Shown here: in pieces, positions 18,133 through 26,812 of the stretch
Layout: each line of letters opens with the position of its first letter
How positions within the stretch are numbered: the first letter of the stretch is position 1
NCBI RefSeq assembly: GCF_008704715.1
Contig: NZ_CP023689.1
Location: 620,001 to 684,000 of the forward strand
Direction: 5' to 3'
DNA: 64,000 nucleotides
From: Streptomyces chartreusis
GTDB taxonomy: Bacteria > Actinomycetota > Actinomycetes > Streptomycetales > Streptomycetaceae
Position numbers and translations under genes: made by a program
Notes under the pieces: generated by a model
Told to the model about the DNA's origin: nothing
What the model saw: the letters and a program-made list of their open reading frames with translations, nothing else
Databases searched by the model: none

Positions 18133-18161
18133 TTGCAAACCAGACGGCATATATAAATACT
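18133..18161 (+). promoter_or_regulatory. Putative housekeeping-type promoter TTGCAA-N17-AATACT
   Basis: -35 TTGCAA at 18133-18138 and -10 AATACT at 18156-18161 with 17-base spacing. The intervening bases are AT-rich (CATATATAA), rare in this window. It would read into the small conserved gene at 18425 after a leader of about 255 bases. I see no gene or riboswitch in that leader. Confidence 0.45.
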
Positions 18162-18424
18162 TCACACCGCACCACCCGCCCGCCGAAAGCAGTCGGACCG
18201 CTCATGCGCACGTCACCCCATCCGTCGTGCGACTGCCGTCTGCCTTCCGGGCTCCATTGCGAACAGCCGTGGCCGCCGTCTCCTACCCGCGTCGGCGTTC
18301 GGGCTGTTCGGTCGGGCATCGCCTGCGCGAGCGCCCGTGGCGGCGGCCCCGGTCATCCCCTAGGCCGGGGCCGCCCCGACCCCGTCGGACACCCAGACGA
18401 CGCCGCACACCGGAAGCGATGACC

Positions 18425-18793
18425 ATGCCCCTGACGACCACGCGCATCACCCCGGACTGGCCGTGCCAGGTCAAGACCCCCGGGTCCTACGACTGGGAAC
18501 GCTCGGCCGCGAAGTGGCTGCGCGAGCTGGTGCCGGCCCGTTACGCCAGCTATCCGGCGCTGATCCGCCACCCCGTCCTACTCGCCCGGCACGCGCAGAT
18601 CCAGGTCCAGAACGAGATCCGGGTCGCGCGCACCGCCCTCCAGACCGCCCGCGCCGACCTCCCCGCGCTCGGCATGCCCGAGTCGGTCATCGAGCACACC
18701 ATCAAGATGTACGCGGCCGAGGTCATGCAGCTGCAGCACATCGCCCGCAGCGTGCGCGCCGTGTCCCAGGCGCTGGTCGACCGAGGGCGCTGA
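18425..18793 (+). CDS. Conserved small helical protein of unknown function
   Basis: 122 residues, with no signal peptide. It opens with a Trp/Tyr-containing segment (WPCQVKTPGSYDWERSAAKW), followed by long charged helices with heptad-like spacing (QIQVQNEIRVARTALQTA, ESVIEHTIKMYAAEVMQL). Codon use is typical of a real gene. I do not recognise a named family. The ATG at 18425 has GGAAG eight bases upstream; the ATG at 18419 is too close to that site. It follows the RpiR gene but is probably transcribed from its own promoter. Confidence 0.65.
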   Translation: MPLTTTRITPDWPCQVKTPGSYDWERSAAKWLRELVPARYASYPALIRHPVLLARHAQIQVQNEIRVARTALQTARADLPALGMPESVIEHTIKMYAAEVMQLQHIARSVRAVSQALVDRGR

Positions 18794-18846
18794 GCCGGCG
18801 CCCCGGTGCCGACCGCACCGGAGCACTCCGCCGAGCCGTCGGGCGG

Positions 18847-19614
18847 TCAGGAGTCGCCGGCCGTCGCCGCGCAGGTGACTGTCGCCGACGGCTCCCCGAC
18901 CTGGCCCGAAGTGGCGGCGAGGAACCCGAAGGTGACGCTCGCGCCGGGTTCCAGGGTGCCGTTCCAGGACGCGTTGGAGACCGTCGCCCTGCCGTCTGCG
19001 GTCGTGGCGAGGGTGCCGTCCCAGACCTGGGTGAGCCGGGCACCGGCCGGCGGCACGACCGTCGCCGTCCAGCCGGAGGACGCCCCCGAGGGCGCGTTGG
19101 TCACCGTCACCTCGCCCTGGAAGCCGCCCTGCCAGCTGTTGACGGTCCGGAAGGACGCCCTGCAGTCGGGGTCCTGCTGCGCGCCCCCGCCGGGTGCGCC
19201 GGACGCGGGAGGCTCGGGCTCGGCCGAGGCGGACGCGCTCGCCGACGGATCCGGCTCGCGGGCCTGCGAGTCGTCCCCACGGCCGGCCAGCAGGAGCGCG
19301 CCGCCGAACCCGACCACGGCCGCCGCCGTCACGGCGACCGCGACGGCGGTACGGCGGAATCCGGGACCAGGACCGGTACGGTCACCGCGGCGCCGCGCGC
19401 CTTTCATGTCCTCGGCGACGGCGGGCAGTTCCTGGGTCGCGTCCTCGGTGCCGGGCAGCGACCCGGGCACGGCCACCGTCTCGTAGCCGGCGTTGCCTTC
19501 CTCCCACTCGCGGAACAGTTCCGCGAGGGCGTCCGTGCGGCGCGGGCGCAGGACGCGGATCGGTTCCAGGACCGGGCCTTCGTCCGGCTCCGCGGGGTCG
19601 GGCCGTGTGGACAC
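18847..19614 (-). CDS. Membrane-anchored protein with extracellular CBM2-type cellulose-binding domain
   Basis: 255 residues: a cytoplasmic acidic segment of about 88 residues (DALAELFREWEEG), one transmembrane helix (TAVAVAVTAAAVVGFGGALLLA), a Ser/Pro/Ala linker, and a C-terminal carbohydrate-binding module family 2 domain. The module has a Cys pair (PDCRASF, ATVTCAA) and well-placed Trp residues (VNSWQGGF, SSGWTATV, NASWNGTL). No catalytic domain is present. It probably displays a polysaccharide-binding module on the cell surface. GTG start with GGAAGGAG upstream. Confidence 0.75.
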   Translation of the reverse strand: MSTRPDPAEPDEGPVLEPIRVLRPRRTDALAELFREWEEGNAGYETVAVPGSLPGTEDATQELPAVAEDMKGARRRGDRTGPGPGFRRTAVAVAVTAAAVVGFGGALLLAGRGDDSQAREPDPSASASASAEPEPPASGAPGGGAQQDPDCRASFRTVNSWQGGFQGEVTVTNAPSGASSGWTATVVPPAGARLTQVWDGTLATTADGRATVSNASWNGTLEPGASVTFGFLAATSGQVGEPSATVTCAATAGDS

Positions 19615-19721
19615 AACCGCACTCCTTCCGTCCCCGTCTGCACGGGGCTCGCCAATCCCCGAGGAGTGATACGGGGCACACGTCCCGCCGGTTCAGCCCG
19701 GCGCGGGCGCGGTTGCCGCGG

Positions 19722-20555
19722 TCAGGCGGGCGCGGCGAGGAAGCGGTGCAGGGACGTCTTCATCGCGGCCACGAACGCGTCACGGCCGGCGTCGTCCAGG
19801 GCGCCGAGCGACAGGTAGGGGTTGAGGTCCTCCAGCTCGACCAGCAGCAGTTCACCGCCCGGCGCGCGGCAGGCGTCCACGCGCTGGATACCGTGGCCGA
19901 GGCCGTTCCACTCGACGAAGCGCCGGGCGAACTCCAGGTCGCCGTCGGTCGGTTCGTACCGCTCCAGCTGCCAGCGCCGGTCGGTGTCCGGCGCGTACAG
20001 GGCGTATTGGAAGTCGTGGTCGACGAAGTAGAACGAGACCTCGTAGGCGAAGTCGACGCAGGGCTGGACGAGGACGTCCCCCGCGACCGAGTCGCGCACC
20101 TCCTTCGCCGGCACGATCCGCAGCCCCATCGAGTCGGCGCCCAGCTTGGGCTTGACGACATAGCGGTCGGCCTCGGGCAGCCGGTGCAGGTCCTCGGCGC
20201 GGTCGACGGTGGGGATGACCGGGTATCCGGCGGCGGTCAGGTCGAGCAGGTACTGCTTTCCGGCCATGTCGGCCCTGCCGGAGAGCGGGTTGTACACCCG
20301 GGTCCCGTCGGCGCTGGCGCGGCGGCGGAAGTCGTCGTAGGCGTCCTGGTAGGTCAGGACCGGGCCGCTGTTGCGGACGACGACCGCGTCGAAGGCGCCC
20401 ATGAGCGCGGCCGCGTCCCGGGGGTGGCACAGGGCGAGGTCGAAGTCGTCGCGCAGTCGGGAGGTGAGGAAGATGTCCTCGTCGCAGTAGCGGCGCCCGC
20501 GGGCCGGGTAGGCCAGGTCGGTGACGTACAGAATGCGGGGTCGGGCGGACGGCAT
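19722..20555 (-). CDS. ATP-grasp family protein (RimK/glutathione-synthetase-like)
   Basis: 277 residues. The N-terminal Rossmann-like part (RILYVTDLAYPARGRRYCDEDIFL) is followed by ATP-grasp elements: RYVVKPKLGADSMGLRIV (phosphate loop and Lys), VLVQPCVDFAYEVSFYFV, and the metal-binding end ELLLVELEDLNPYLSL. So an ATP-dependent carboxylate-amine ligase is expected, substrates unknown. The ATG at 20555 has GAGGAG six bases upstream. It is divergent from a TetR gene, without an obvious metabolic partner in the neighbourhood. Confidence 0.7.
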   Translation of the reverse strand: MPSARPRILYVTDLAYPARGRRYCDEDIFLTSRLRDDFDLALCHPRDAAALMGAFDAVVVRNSGPVLTYQDAYDDFRRRASADGTRVYNPLSGRADMAGKQYLLDLTAAGYPVIPTVDRAEDLHRLPEADRYVVKPKLGADSMGLRIVPAKEVRDSVAGDVLVQPCVDFAYEVSFYFVDHDFQYALYAPDTDRRWQLERYEPTDGDLEFARRFVEWNGLGHGIQRVDACRAPGGELLLVELEDLNPYLSLGALDDAGRDAFVAAMKTSLHRFLAAPA

Positions 20556-20660
20556 GCGGGGCTCCTCGGCTGCGGCGGCAGGCGATCGTAGGCAGACGGA
20601 GGGCCGCCGGACAAACATCGGATCGCCCGGATGTCCGAAGCACTCAGTTCCCTCCTCTCA

Positions 20661-20675
20661 CTGCACTGAGTGCCA
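20661..20675. promoter_or_regulatory. TetR operator candidate upstream of the tetR gene
   Basis: GCACTGAGTGC (20663-20673) is a perfect 11-base palindrome within CTGCACTGAGTGCCA. A further partial copy GCACTCAGT is at 20640-20648. The same motif recurs upstream of the OB-fold gene at 21473. Confidence 0.6.
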
Positions 20676-20706
20676 TTGACGCAGCTCCGGGTGCTACGTT
20701 CCGTCC

Positions 20707-21408
20707 ATGAGCTCCAGCAGCACGAAGCCCCCGATGCGGGACGCCCTGGTCGCGGCGGCCTTCCAGCTGTTCCTGGAGCGGGGCTACGAGCAGACGACCG
20801 TCGACGACATCGTCGCGCTGGCCGGCGTCGGACGGCGGTCGTTCTTCCGCTACTTCCCGTCCAAGGAGGACGTGGTCTTCCCGGACCACGAGCGCTGCCT
20901 GGCAGACATGACGGCGTTCCTGGCCGCGAGCGGCGAGGAGCACGAGCCGGTGCGCCGGGTGTGCGACGCGGCCCGGCTGGTCTTGCGCATGTACGCGGAG
21001 AACCCGACGTTCTCGGTGCAGCGCTACCGGCTCACCAAGCAGGTGCCCGGGCTGCGCGCGTACGAGCTGTCGGTCGTCTGGCGCTACGAGCGGGCCCTGG
21101 CCGAGTATCTGCGCGAGCGCTTCGTGGGCCGGCGGGACGGCACGCTCCAGGCCGACGTGATCGCCGCCGCAGTGGTCGCCGCGCACAACAACGCCCTGCG
21201 TTCCTGGCTGCGCTCGGACGGCCACGGCGACGCGAGCGCCGGAGTGGACCAGGCCCTGGGCTATGTGCAGTCCACCTTCGGCGTCGCCCCTCCCCCGCCC
21301 CCCTTGCGCGCCGAGGGACCCGAGGACGTGGTCGTCGTCGTGTCCCGGCGGGGCGCCCCGCTGTGGCGGGTGGTCCAGGAGATCGAGGCGACGCTCGACC
21401 GCGGCTGA
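20707..21408 (+). CDS. TetR-family regulator (MftR-like, acyl-ligand type)
   Basis: 233 residues. The N-terminal HTH is ALVAAAFQLFLERGYEQTTVDDIVA-type, with recognition helix region GVGRRSFFRYFPSKEDVVFPD; this FRYFPSKEDV form is typical of the subgroup with an acyl-CoA-like ligand domain. The C-terminal 35 residues after a poly-Pro stretch (APPPPPLR) form an extension. The ATG lies six bases after a -10-like TACGTT, so the mRNA is leaderless. Matching palindromes before this gene and before the next gene suggest it represses both. Confidence 0.88.
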   Translation: MSSSSTKPPMRDALVAAAFQLFLERGYEQTTVDDIVALAGVGRRSFFRYFPSKEDVVFPDHERCLADMTAFLAASGEEHEPVRRVCDAARLVLRMYAENPTFSVQRYRLTKQVPGLRAYELSVVWRYERALAEYLRERFVGRRDGTLQADVIAAAVVAAHNNALRSWLRSDGHGDASAGVDQALGYVQSTFGVAPPPPPLRAEGPEDVVVVVSRRGAPLWRVVQEIEATLDRG

Positions 21409-21472
21409 ACCTTCCGCGGTCGGACCTCGCCGGATTCCTCACCAGATTCAGGGAACGCAGTGCCTTTACCTG

Positions 21473-21487
21473 TGGCACTCAGTGCCA
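21473..21487. promoter_or_regulatory. Perfect TetR-type palindrome TGGCACTCAGTGCCA
   Basis: A 15-base perfect palindrome in the 178-base gap between the tetR gene and the OB-fold gene, matching the site before tetR. A half-site AGTGCC is at 21459-21464. It would let the TetR protein control the OB-fold gene directly. Confidence 0.65.
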
Positions 21488-21586
21488 TACGCTGACGGTG
21501 TGCACGGTGGCACGGTGAACCGGGCACGTGCGTGCTCGGGCGACCCGCGCACGCGGGATTCCGGCCGAGCGCAGGGAGTTGACAGC

Positions 21587-22000
21587 GTGTACCACCACTC
21601 AGGAAGCGTTGCTCGTCAGGCCGTCGGCTCCGGGGCGGGTGTTCTGGACCGCACGGCGCCCGACACGGAGGCCATCGTCTTCCAGCGCTGTACGTGGTGC
21701 GGCACCGCCACGTACCACCGCCTGCTGTGTCCGGTCTGCCAGGGCAGTGAACTGCGGACGGAGCGCAGCGAGGGCGTCGGGACGGTCCGCCACTCCTCGG
21801 TGGTGCACCGCAACACCCCCGCCGCGCGCAATGTGTCGCTCATAGAGATGGCCGAGGGGTTCGTCGTGCGCGGCAGGGTCATGGGCCCGCCCATCGGCAT
21901 CCACAGCGGCGACCGGGTCCGGCTGTCGACGGCGAAGGACCCAGTCCGGGGCGAGCCGGTGTTCCAGCTGGTCGACGAGCCCTACCGGGCCTGGACCTGA
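21587..22000 (+). CDS. Zn-ribbon/OB-fold (DUF35-type) protein
   Basis: 137 residues. The rubredoxin-like zinc ribbon CTWCGTATYHRLLCPVC (two CxxC pairs) is followed by an OB-fold (GTVRHSSVVHRNTPAARNVSLIEM, VMGPPIGIHSGDRVRL). DUF35 proteins usually act as partners of thiolase or ketosynthase enzymes in acyl-CoA chemistry; no thiolase gene is nearby, so the partner is elsewhere or the role differs. GTG start with GGGAG eight bases upstream. It overlaps the end of the convergent oxidoreductase gene by 19 bases. Confidence 0.8.
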   Translation: MYHHSGSVARQAVGSGAGVLDRTAPDTEAIVFQRCTWCGTATYHRLLCPVCQGSELRTERSEGVGTVRHSSVVHRNTPAARNVSLIEMAEGFVVRGRVMGPPIGIHSGDRVRLSTAKDPVRGEPVFQLVDEPYRAWT

Positions 22001-23391
22001 TCCCCCTGCTCTCCCTCTTCTCCCTGATCCCGGTGCGCCCCTGACTCGCCCCGGATCCCGGGCACCAACTCCGCCACGGCGACGGGCAGTCCGGTCTCGA
22101 AGCACCGGTTCGCGGCGAGCCCGACGGCCAGGGCCAGCGCGCCGTCCCGCTCGGTCGCCGTCGGATGCGCCACCGCACCCGGGTCGGCCGGCCGCGCGCC
22201 GTCGACCGGGCCGAACAGGGCGTCGAGCATCCGTGGGTCTCCCCCGCCGTGCGCCTCGTGGGCGGTCACGAGGGGGATGTCCAGCGGGGCCCGCCACAAC
22301 GGCCGCAGGGTGAGCCGCGCCCCGCCCGCGTGCTCGGCGGCCGTTTCCCCGTGCAGCGCGCCGCCGGCGGAGCCCATCCGGGTCGTGGGCCGCTGCCAGC
22401 GGCTCTCCTCCACCTCCAGTTCCAGCCGGCCGGCGCTGCCGTTGAACATCACGCGGTAGCCCTCCCACGGGGAGTACGCGGTGAGGTGGTACGTCATGGT
22501 GGCGCCGCCGGCGTAGCGGACGAGGACGGCCATGTCGTCCTCGATGGTGACGGGGCCGCCGAAAACGTTCCGGTCGCGCACGTACCCGTCGTCCCGCTCG
22601 GCGTCGAGGTAGAGCGCGCGCAGGGTGTCGTTGGCCGACAGGTCCAGGGCGAAGGGGTCGTCGGCGGCCCGGTCGGAGCCGTGGGCGCGGTCGTAGTCCC
22701 GGCGCAGCCCGTGGCGTTCGCCCGCGGCACGGCCGTAGAAGCCGAGCCGGCCGTAGCCGAAGACGTCCCGCGGCTCGTCCGCGAGCCACCAGTTGACCAG
22801 GTCGAAGTGGTGGCCGGCCTTGTGCACCATCAGTCCGCCGCTGCGGTCCTTCTCCCGGTGCCAGCGGCGGAAGTAGTCGGCGCCGTGGCGTACGTCGAGC
22901 AGCCACTCGAAGTGGGCCGAGAGGATCTCGCCGATCGCGCCGTCGGCGAGCAGTTCGCGGACCTTCTCGTGCACGGGGTTGAAGCGGTAGTTGAAGGCGA
23001 CGGTGAGGGAGTTGCCGGTCGACCGGACCGTGTCGAGGATGCGGGCGCAGCGCTCCGCGTCGACGGTCATCGGCTTCTCGGTGACCACCCGGCAGCCCGC
23101 TTCGAGGGCGGGGACGATGTAGCGGTCGTGCTCGGCGTCGACGGTGGTGACGACGACCTCGTCGATGCCCTCCTTGACGAGCAGGTCGGCGAATCGGCCT
23201 GGCTCCCACTCGGTGGCGGCGGGCTCGCCCGCGCCGGCCAGCAGCCGGTTGTGGAAGGCCATCCGGGTCGGGCTGGGGTCGCAGAGGGCGGCGACGAGGT
23301 GACCGGGGCGTTCGGCGAGGGCGCGGGCAAAAGTCTGGGCGCGGTGGCCGGTGCCGACGACTACGGCGCGGCGCTGGGGAGTTCGGCTCAT
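21982..23391 (-). CDS. Gfo/Idh/MocA-family oxidoreductase
   Basis: 469 residues. The N-terminal Rossmann fold (AVVVGTGHRAQTFARAL) carries the family hallmark EKPMT at about 105, then the catalytic-domain segment with HKAGHHFDLVNWWL. It resembles NAD-dependent dehydrogenases of sugars or cyclitols. The extra acidic C-terminal tail (HRDQGEEGEQGDQVQ) is unusual. It stands alone, with no transporter beside it, so the substrate cannot be inferred. Confidence 0.85.
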   Translation of the reverse strand: MSRTPQRRAVVVGTGHRAQTFARALAERPGHLVAALCDPSPTRMAFHNRLLAGAGEPAATEWEPGRFADLLVKEGIDEVVVTTVDAEHDRYIVPALEAGCRVVTEKPMTVDAERCARILDTVRSTGNSLTVAFNYRFNPVHEKVRELLADGAIGEILSAHFEWLLDVRHGADYFRRWHREKDRSGGLMVHKAGHHFDLVNWWLADEPRDVFGYGRLGFYGRAAGERHGLRRDYDRAHGSDRAADDPFALDLSANDTLRALYLDAERDDGYVRDRNVFGGPVTIEDDMAVLVRYAGGATMTYHLTAYSPWEGYRVMFNGSAGRLELEVEESRWQRPTTRMGSAGGALHGETAAEHAGGARLTLRPLWRAPLDIPLVTAHEAHGGGDPRMLDALFGPVDGARPADPGAVAHPTATERDGALALAVGLAANRCFETGLPVAVAELVPGIRGESGAHRDQGEEGEQGDQVQAR

Positions 23392-23560
23392 TGTGGTGGC
23401 CTTTCCCGTCGGACGTCCGGCCAGTCATGCCCGCCGACCGGCCGTCCCGCCACTGATCCCTTTTCCCGCTCGCCACAGGCAACGCACGACCAACTCCTTC
23501 CGTCCTCCCGGGGTGAGAGCCCGGGACCCTCCGTCCCGGAGCGAACGGAAGGAGGGGCAC

Positions 23561-26338
23561 GTGATTCGTGCCCGGCGAATATGGGTCACCGCCGTGGCGG
23601 TGCTCGCGATCGTGGGGGCGTCGCCAGGGTGGGCCCAGGCTCAACCGACGTCCGCGACAAGACCGTTAGCGGACGTTGCCGACAGCGGTGGGAATCTGCC
23701 GCCGGACTGGAGCGTCACCGGCGAGGGACCGGCACGCAAGCTGGTCTGGCGCTCGGACGAACGGGTGCCCATGGGGGACGCCCGCGTCGAGTTCTACGCC
23801 GGTGACCGGCTGCTCGGCCACCCGGCACCGGCCAAGGACGGCCGGACGTTCCGGCTCGGCCTCGACGGGCTCCGGCTGGACTCCGTGCAGGACCTGCAAG
23901 TGCGGGCCGCGGGGCGCAGGTTGGACGCACCCGACGACACCCCCGGCTCTTCCTCCGGCCCCCGGGCGGGATCGGCCGTCCCGCCCCGGCTGCCGGCGAA
24001 CGCGGTCGACCCCGGCAAGCCGGGCTCGTACCGGACCGTCTCCGGCGAGTACGACCTCGACCCGGTACGGCTGCCCGGCTTCCCCCAGCCGGTCGAGATG
24101 CGTGCCGTGGTGGTGGCGCCCAAGGGTGCCGAGGGCCGCCGTCCGCTCGCCCTGTTCCTCCACGGGCGCCACTCCACCTGCTACACCCCGCAGGGCGAGA
24201 CCACCGGTGACTGGCCCTGCGCGACCGGCTCCAAGCCGATCCCCAGCCACCGCGGCTACCTGCGCGACCAGCGCCTTCTCGCCTCGCAGGGCTATGTGAC
24301 GGTGTCGATCTCCGCCAACGGCATCAACGGCCAGGACTGGCAGGCCGACGACGGCGGCGCACAGGCCCGTTCGTCGCTGGTGCGGCAGCATCTGGCCCGC
24401 TGGGCCGACTGGTCCGCCCGGCCGGGCACGGGCCCGGCGGCCGTACGGCAGGCACCCCGCGCCGATCTGTCCCGGGTGCTGCTCGTGGGGCACTCGCGCG
24501 GTGGCGAGGGCGTCAACCGGGCGGCGATGGACAGCCTCTACGCGCCGCCCGCCGCGCAGGACGGCTATCACGGCCCGGTGCGCTGGCGCATCCGCGGCAC
24601 CGTGCTGATCGGCCCGACGATCTTCGGCCAGAACCCGGTAGCGGACGTGCCGTCGATGACGATCCTGCCGGGCTGCGACGGCGACGTGTCCGACCTCCAG
24701 GGCGAGGTGTACGTCGACGGTACCCGCCAGGTCAGTCGCGGGACCGCCCTGCACAGCGCGGTGTACGTGGTGGGCGCCAACCACAACTACTTCAACAGCG
24801 AGTGGACGCCCGGCCAGGCCGAGGCGCCCGCCGACGACGACTTCTGGAACGACGAGGAGCAGCGCGACCCGGTGTGCTCCCCCGGCACCGGGACCCGGCT
24901 GACCGCCGACCAGCAGCACAAGGCCGGCGCGACCTACATCGCGGCGGCGGCACGGCTGTTCGTCGCCGGTGACGACCGGGTGCGCCCGCTGCTCGACGGC
25001 TCGGACCGGCGTGCTCCCTCGGCCGACCCCGCCCGTGTCCTCACCCATGCGGTGGGCGCCCGCCGCGGCGCCGGCTTCCTGCCGGACGGCAAGGTCACCG
25101 TGAGCGGAGCCCGGCTGTGCTCTGCGGTGGATCCCGACACGGCGAAGGCCTGTCTGTCGTCGGAGACGGCAGGTGTCTCACCGCACTTCGCGCGCTGGGA
25201 GACCGACCGTGAGCCCGGCCGCCGCGCGGTCGCGCTGCGCTGGACGGCGGCCGGATCGGCCGCGCGGATCAGCCCTGACCGGCCGGCGTCCCTCGCCGGT
25301 TCGAAGGCGCTGGCGCTGCGCGTCATCGTCCCGCCGAACACCACCGGTACGCAGCTGGACGTCTCCGTCACCGACACCGCCGGACGGCACCGGACCCTCG
25401 GCCGCGTCAAGGTCGACGGGCTGCCCGGGACGGACCGGACCGCCTCGTACTGGGCACGTGAGGTGCGCGTGCCGGTCGGGTCCGACGACGCGGCCGCGCT
25501 CGACCTGCGGCACGTCAAGTCCCTGACGCTGACCCCGCGCACGCGCTCCGGGAAGGCCTGGCTGATGGACGCCTGGGCCTGGCGGCCTGGCACTCCGGCG
25601 GTCTCGGCGGCCCCGCTGCCCCGGGTCGACATCGGCCGGCTGACGGTCAAGGAAGGCGACTCGGGCGTTCGGACCTACCGGGTGCCGGTGAGTGTCTCCG
25701 GGCACGGCAGCGGGCAGGTACGACTGTTCGTCCCCGACCCGGTCACCGACCGCGTCACCAGCCGCCTGGTGACGGTCCGGCCCGGCACGAACGTCATCGA
25801 CGTGCCGGTGAAGGTCGAGGGCAACACGCGCTACGGCTACGACTCGGGCCAGGACATCTTCGTGAAGGCGGTGCGCACCGCCGTGGTCGGCGCCCACCTG
25901 GGCGGCGTGACGGTCCAGAACGACGACCCGATGCCGTCGGTCGCGGTGGCACCGCTGGCCGACCGGGTGACCGAGGGACAGCCGCTGAAGTGGCGTGTCT
26001 CGCTGTCGGCGGTCGCCGACGCCGACGTCACCGGTGTGTACGCCCTGCTGCCGGTCACGGACGGCCGGGAACTGTCGACGAAGGACGTCGACCCCCGCTG
26101 GCTCGACGAGAACACCGGTCAGTCGCCGGACCCGGAACGGCCGTTGTCCAAGGTGGACGGGCTTTCCCTGTGGGTGAACGTCGAGGCGGGCAAGAAGTCC
26201 GCCGACTTCGTGATCCCGACGGTGAAGGACCAGGTGGCGGAACAGGCCGAGTCGGTCAGCTTCCAGGCGGTCGACGACTCCGGTCGGCCGCAGCCCGGTG
26301 CGCCGGTGATCACGGGCACGGTGCTCGACGCCTCGTGA
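23561..26338 (+). CDS. Large secreted alpha/beta hydrolase with C-terminal beta domains
   Basis: 925 residues. Sec signal peptide (VTAVAVLAIVGASPGWAQA) at residues 8-27. The hydrolase domain spans about 160-500, with LALFLHGRHSTCY (oxyanion region) and the nucleophile elbow GHSRGG (Ser312). A middle beta domain follows, and two C-terminal repeats resemble Calx-beta domains (VDIGRLTVKEGDSGVRTYRVPV; SVAVAPLADRVTEGQPLKWRV). A secreted esterase, lipase or peptidase is possible; the substrate is not known. GTG start with GGAAGGAGG upstream. Confidence 0.8.
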   Translation: MIRARRIWVTAVAVLAIVGASPGWAQAQPTSATRPLADVADSGGNLPPDWSVTGEGPARKLVWRSDERVPMGDARVEFYAGDRLLGHPAPAKDGRTFRLGLDGLRLDSVQDLQVRAAGRRLDAPDDTPGSSSGPRAGSAVPPRLPANAVDPGKPGSYRTVSGEYDLDPVRLPGFPQPVEMRAVVVAPKGAEGRRPLALFLHGRHSTCYTPQGETTGDWPCATGSKPIPSHRGYLRDQRLLASQGYVTVSISANGINGQDWQADDGGAQARSSLVRQHLARWADWSARPGTGPAAVRQAPRADLSRVLLVGHSRGGEGVNRAAMDSLYAPPAAQDGYHGPVRWRIRGTVLIGPTIFGQNPVADVPSMTILPGCDGDVSDLQGEVYVDGTRQVSRGTALHSAVYVVGANHNYFNSEWTPGQAEAPADDDFWNDEEQRDPVCSPGTGTRLTADQQHKAGATYIAAAARLFVAGDDRVRPLLDGSDRRAPSADPARVLTHAVGARRGAGFLPDGKVTVSGARLCSAVDPDTAKACLSSETAGVSPHFARWETDREPGRRAVALRWTAAGSAARISPDRPASLAGSKALALRVIVPPNTTGTQLDVSVTDTAGRHRTLGRVKVDGLPGTDRTASYWAREVRVPVGSDDAAALDLRHVKSLTLTPRTRSGKAWLMDAWAWRPGTPAVSAAPLPRVDIGRLTVKEGDSGVRTYRVPVSVSGHGSGQVRLFVPDPVTDRVTSRLVTVRPGTNVIDVPVKVEGNTRYGYDSGQDIFVKAVRTAVVGAHLGGVTVQNDDPMPSVAVAPLADRVTEGQPLKWRVSLSAVADADVTGVYALLPVTDGRELSTKDVDPRWLDENTGQSPDPERPLSKVDGLSLWVNVEAGKKSADFVIPTVKDQVAEQAESVSFQAVDDSGRPQPGAPVITGTVLDAS

Positions 26339-26346
26339 CCCGCTCG

Positions 26347-26383
26347 CGCTGACGCCCCGGCCCGCCGGGTCAGGGCGTCAGCG
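26347..26383. terminator. Bidirectional hairpin between convergent genes
   Basis: 11-bp arms CGCTGACGCCC (26347-26357) and GGGCGTCAGCG (26373-26383), with a GC-rich internal stem in the loop. It lies between the hydrolase stop and the last codons of the convergent F420-type gene and could serve both. Confidence 0.6.
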
Positions 26384-26756
26384 TGATCCGCACGCCGACG
26401 GTGCCGTTCGCACCGCGGCGCAGTCGGCTGCCGAGGAGCGTGAGGCGGCCGGTGATCCCGTACTTGCGGGCGATGAGCCCCCGGTAGCGGGCGCTGGTCG
26501 CCTCGTCGCAGATCTCGGCGGTCGCGGGGACCGAATCGCCCGTGGGCCTGCCGCGCAGGTCGCAGGGGCCGACGAGGACGTCGCCGCGGGCCCTGATCCG
26601 CTTGACCTTCCAGGAGTCGGCGACCGTCCACACGCCCAGCGCGTCCCCGTCCCGGACCACCCAGACCGGCGTGGGAACTCCGGTGCCGTTCTTGCGGTAA
26701 CTGGTCACGAGCAGGTACTTGCCCGCGCCGAGCTGCTCAAGCGACGTGTCGTCCAT
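26370..26756 (-). CDS. PPOX-class F420-dependent oxidoreductase
   Basis: A 128-residue split-barrel protein. The pattern KYLLVTSYRKNGTGVPTPVW followed by WKVKRIRARGDVLVGPCD is typical of small actinobacterial F420- or FMN-binding proteins of the pyridoxamine-oxidase-like fold. It would bind F420 in the cytoplasm and reduce an unknown small molecule. Length and motifs are normal for the family. It stands next to the aminotransferase gene in the same direction, with a 56-base gap. Confidence 0.85.
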   Translation of the reverse strand: MDDTSLEQLGAGKYLLVTSYRKNGTGVPTPVWVVRDGDALGVWTVADSWKVKRIRARGDVLVGPCDLRGRPTGDSVPATAEICDEATSARYRGLIARKYGITGRLTLLGSRLRRGANGTVGVRITLTP

Positions 26757-26812
26757 GGCGGGAAGTGTAGGCCGCGGGGCGGGACACGGAACCCCGGCCC
26801 GCCCCGGCCGGC

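Noticed and set aside
18114..18422. 102-codon frame in the AT-rich gap
   Set aside because: It runs through the promoter elements, and its Pro/Arg/Ser composition is not gene-like.
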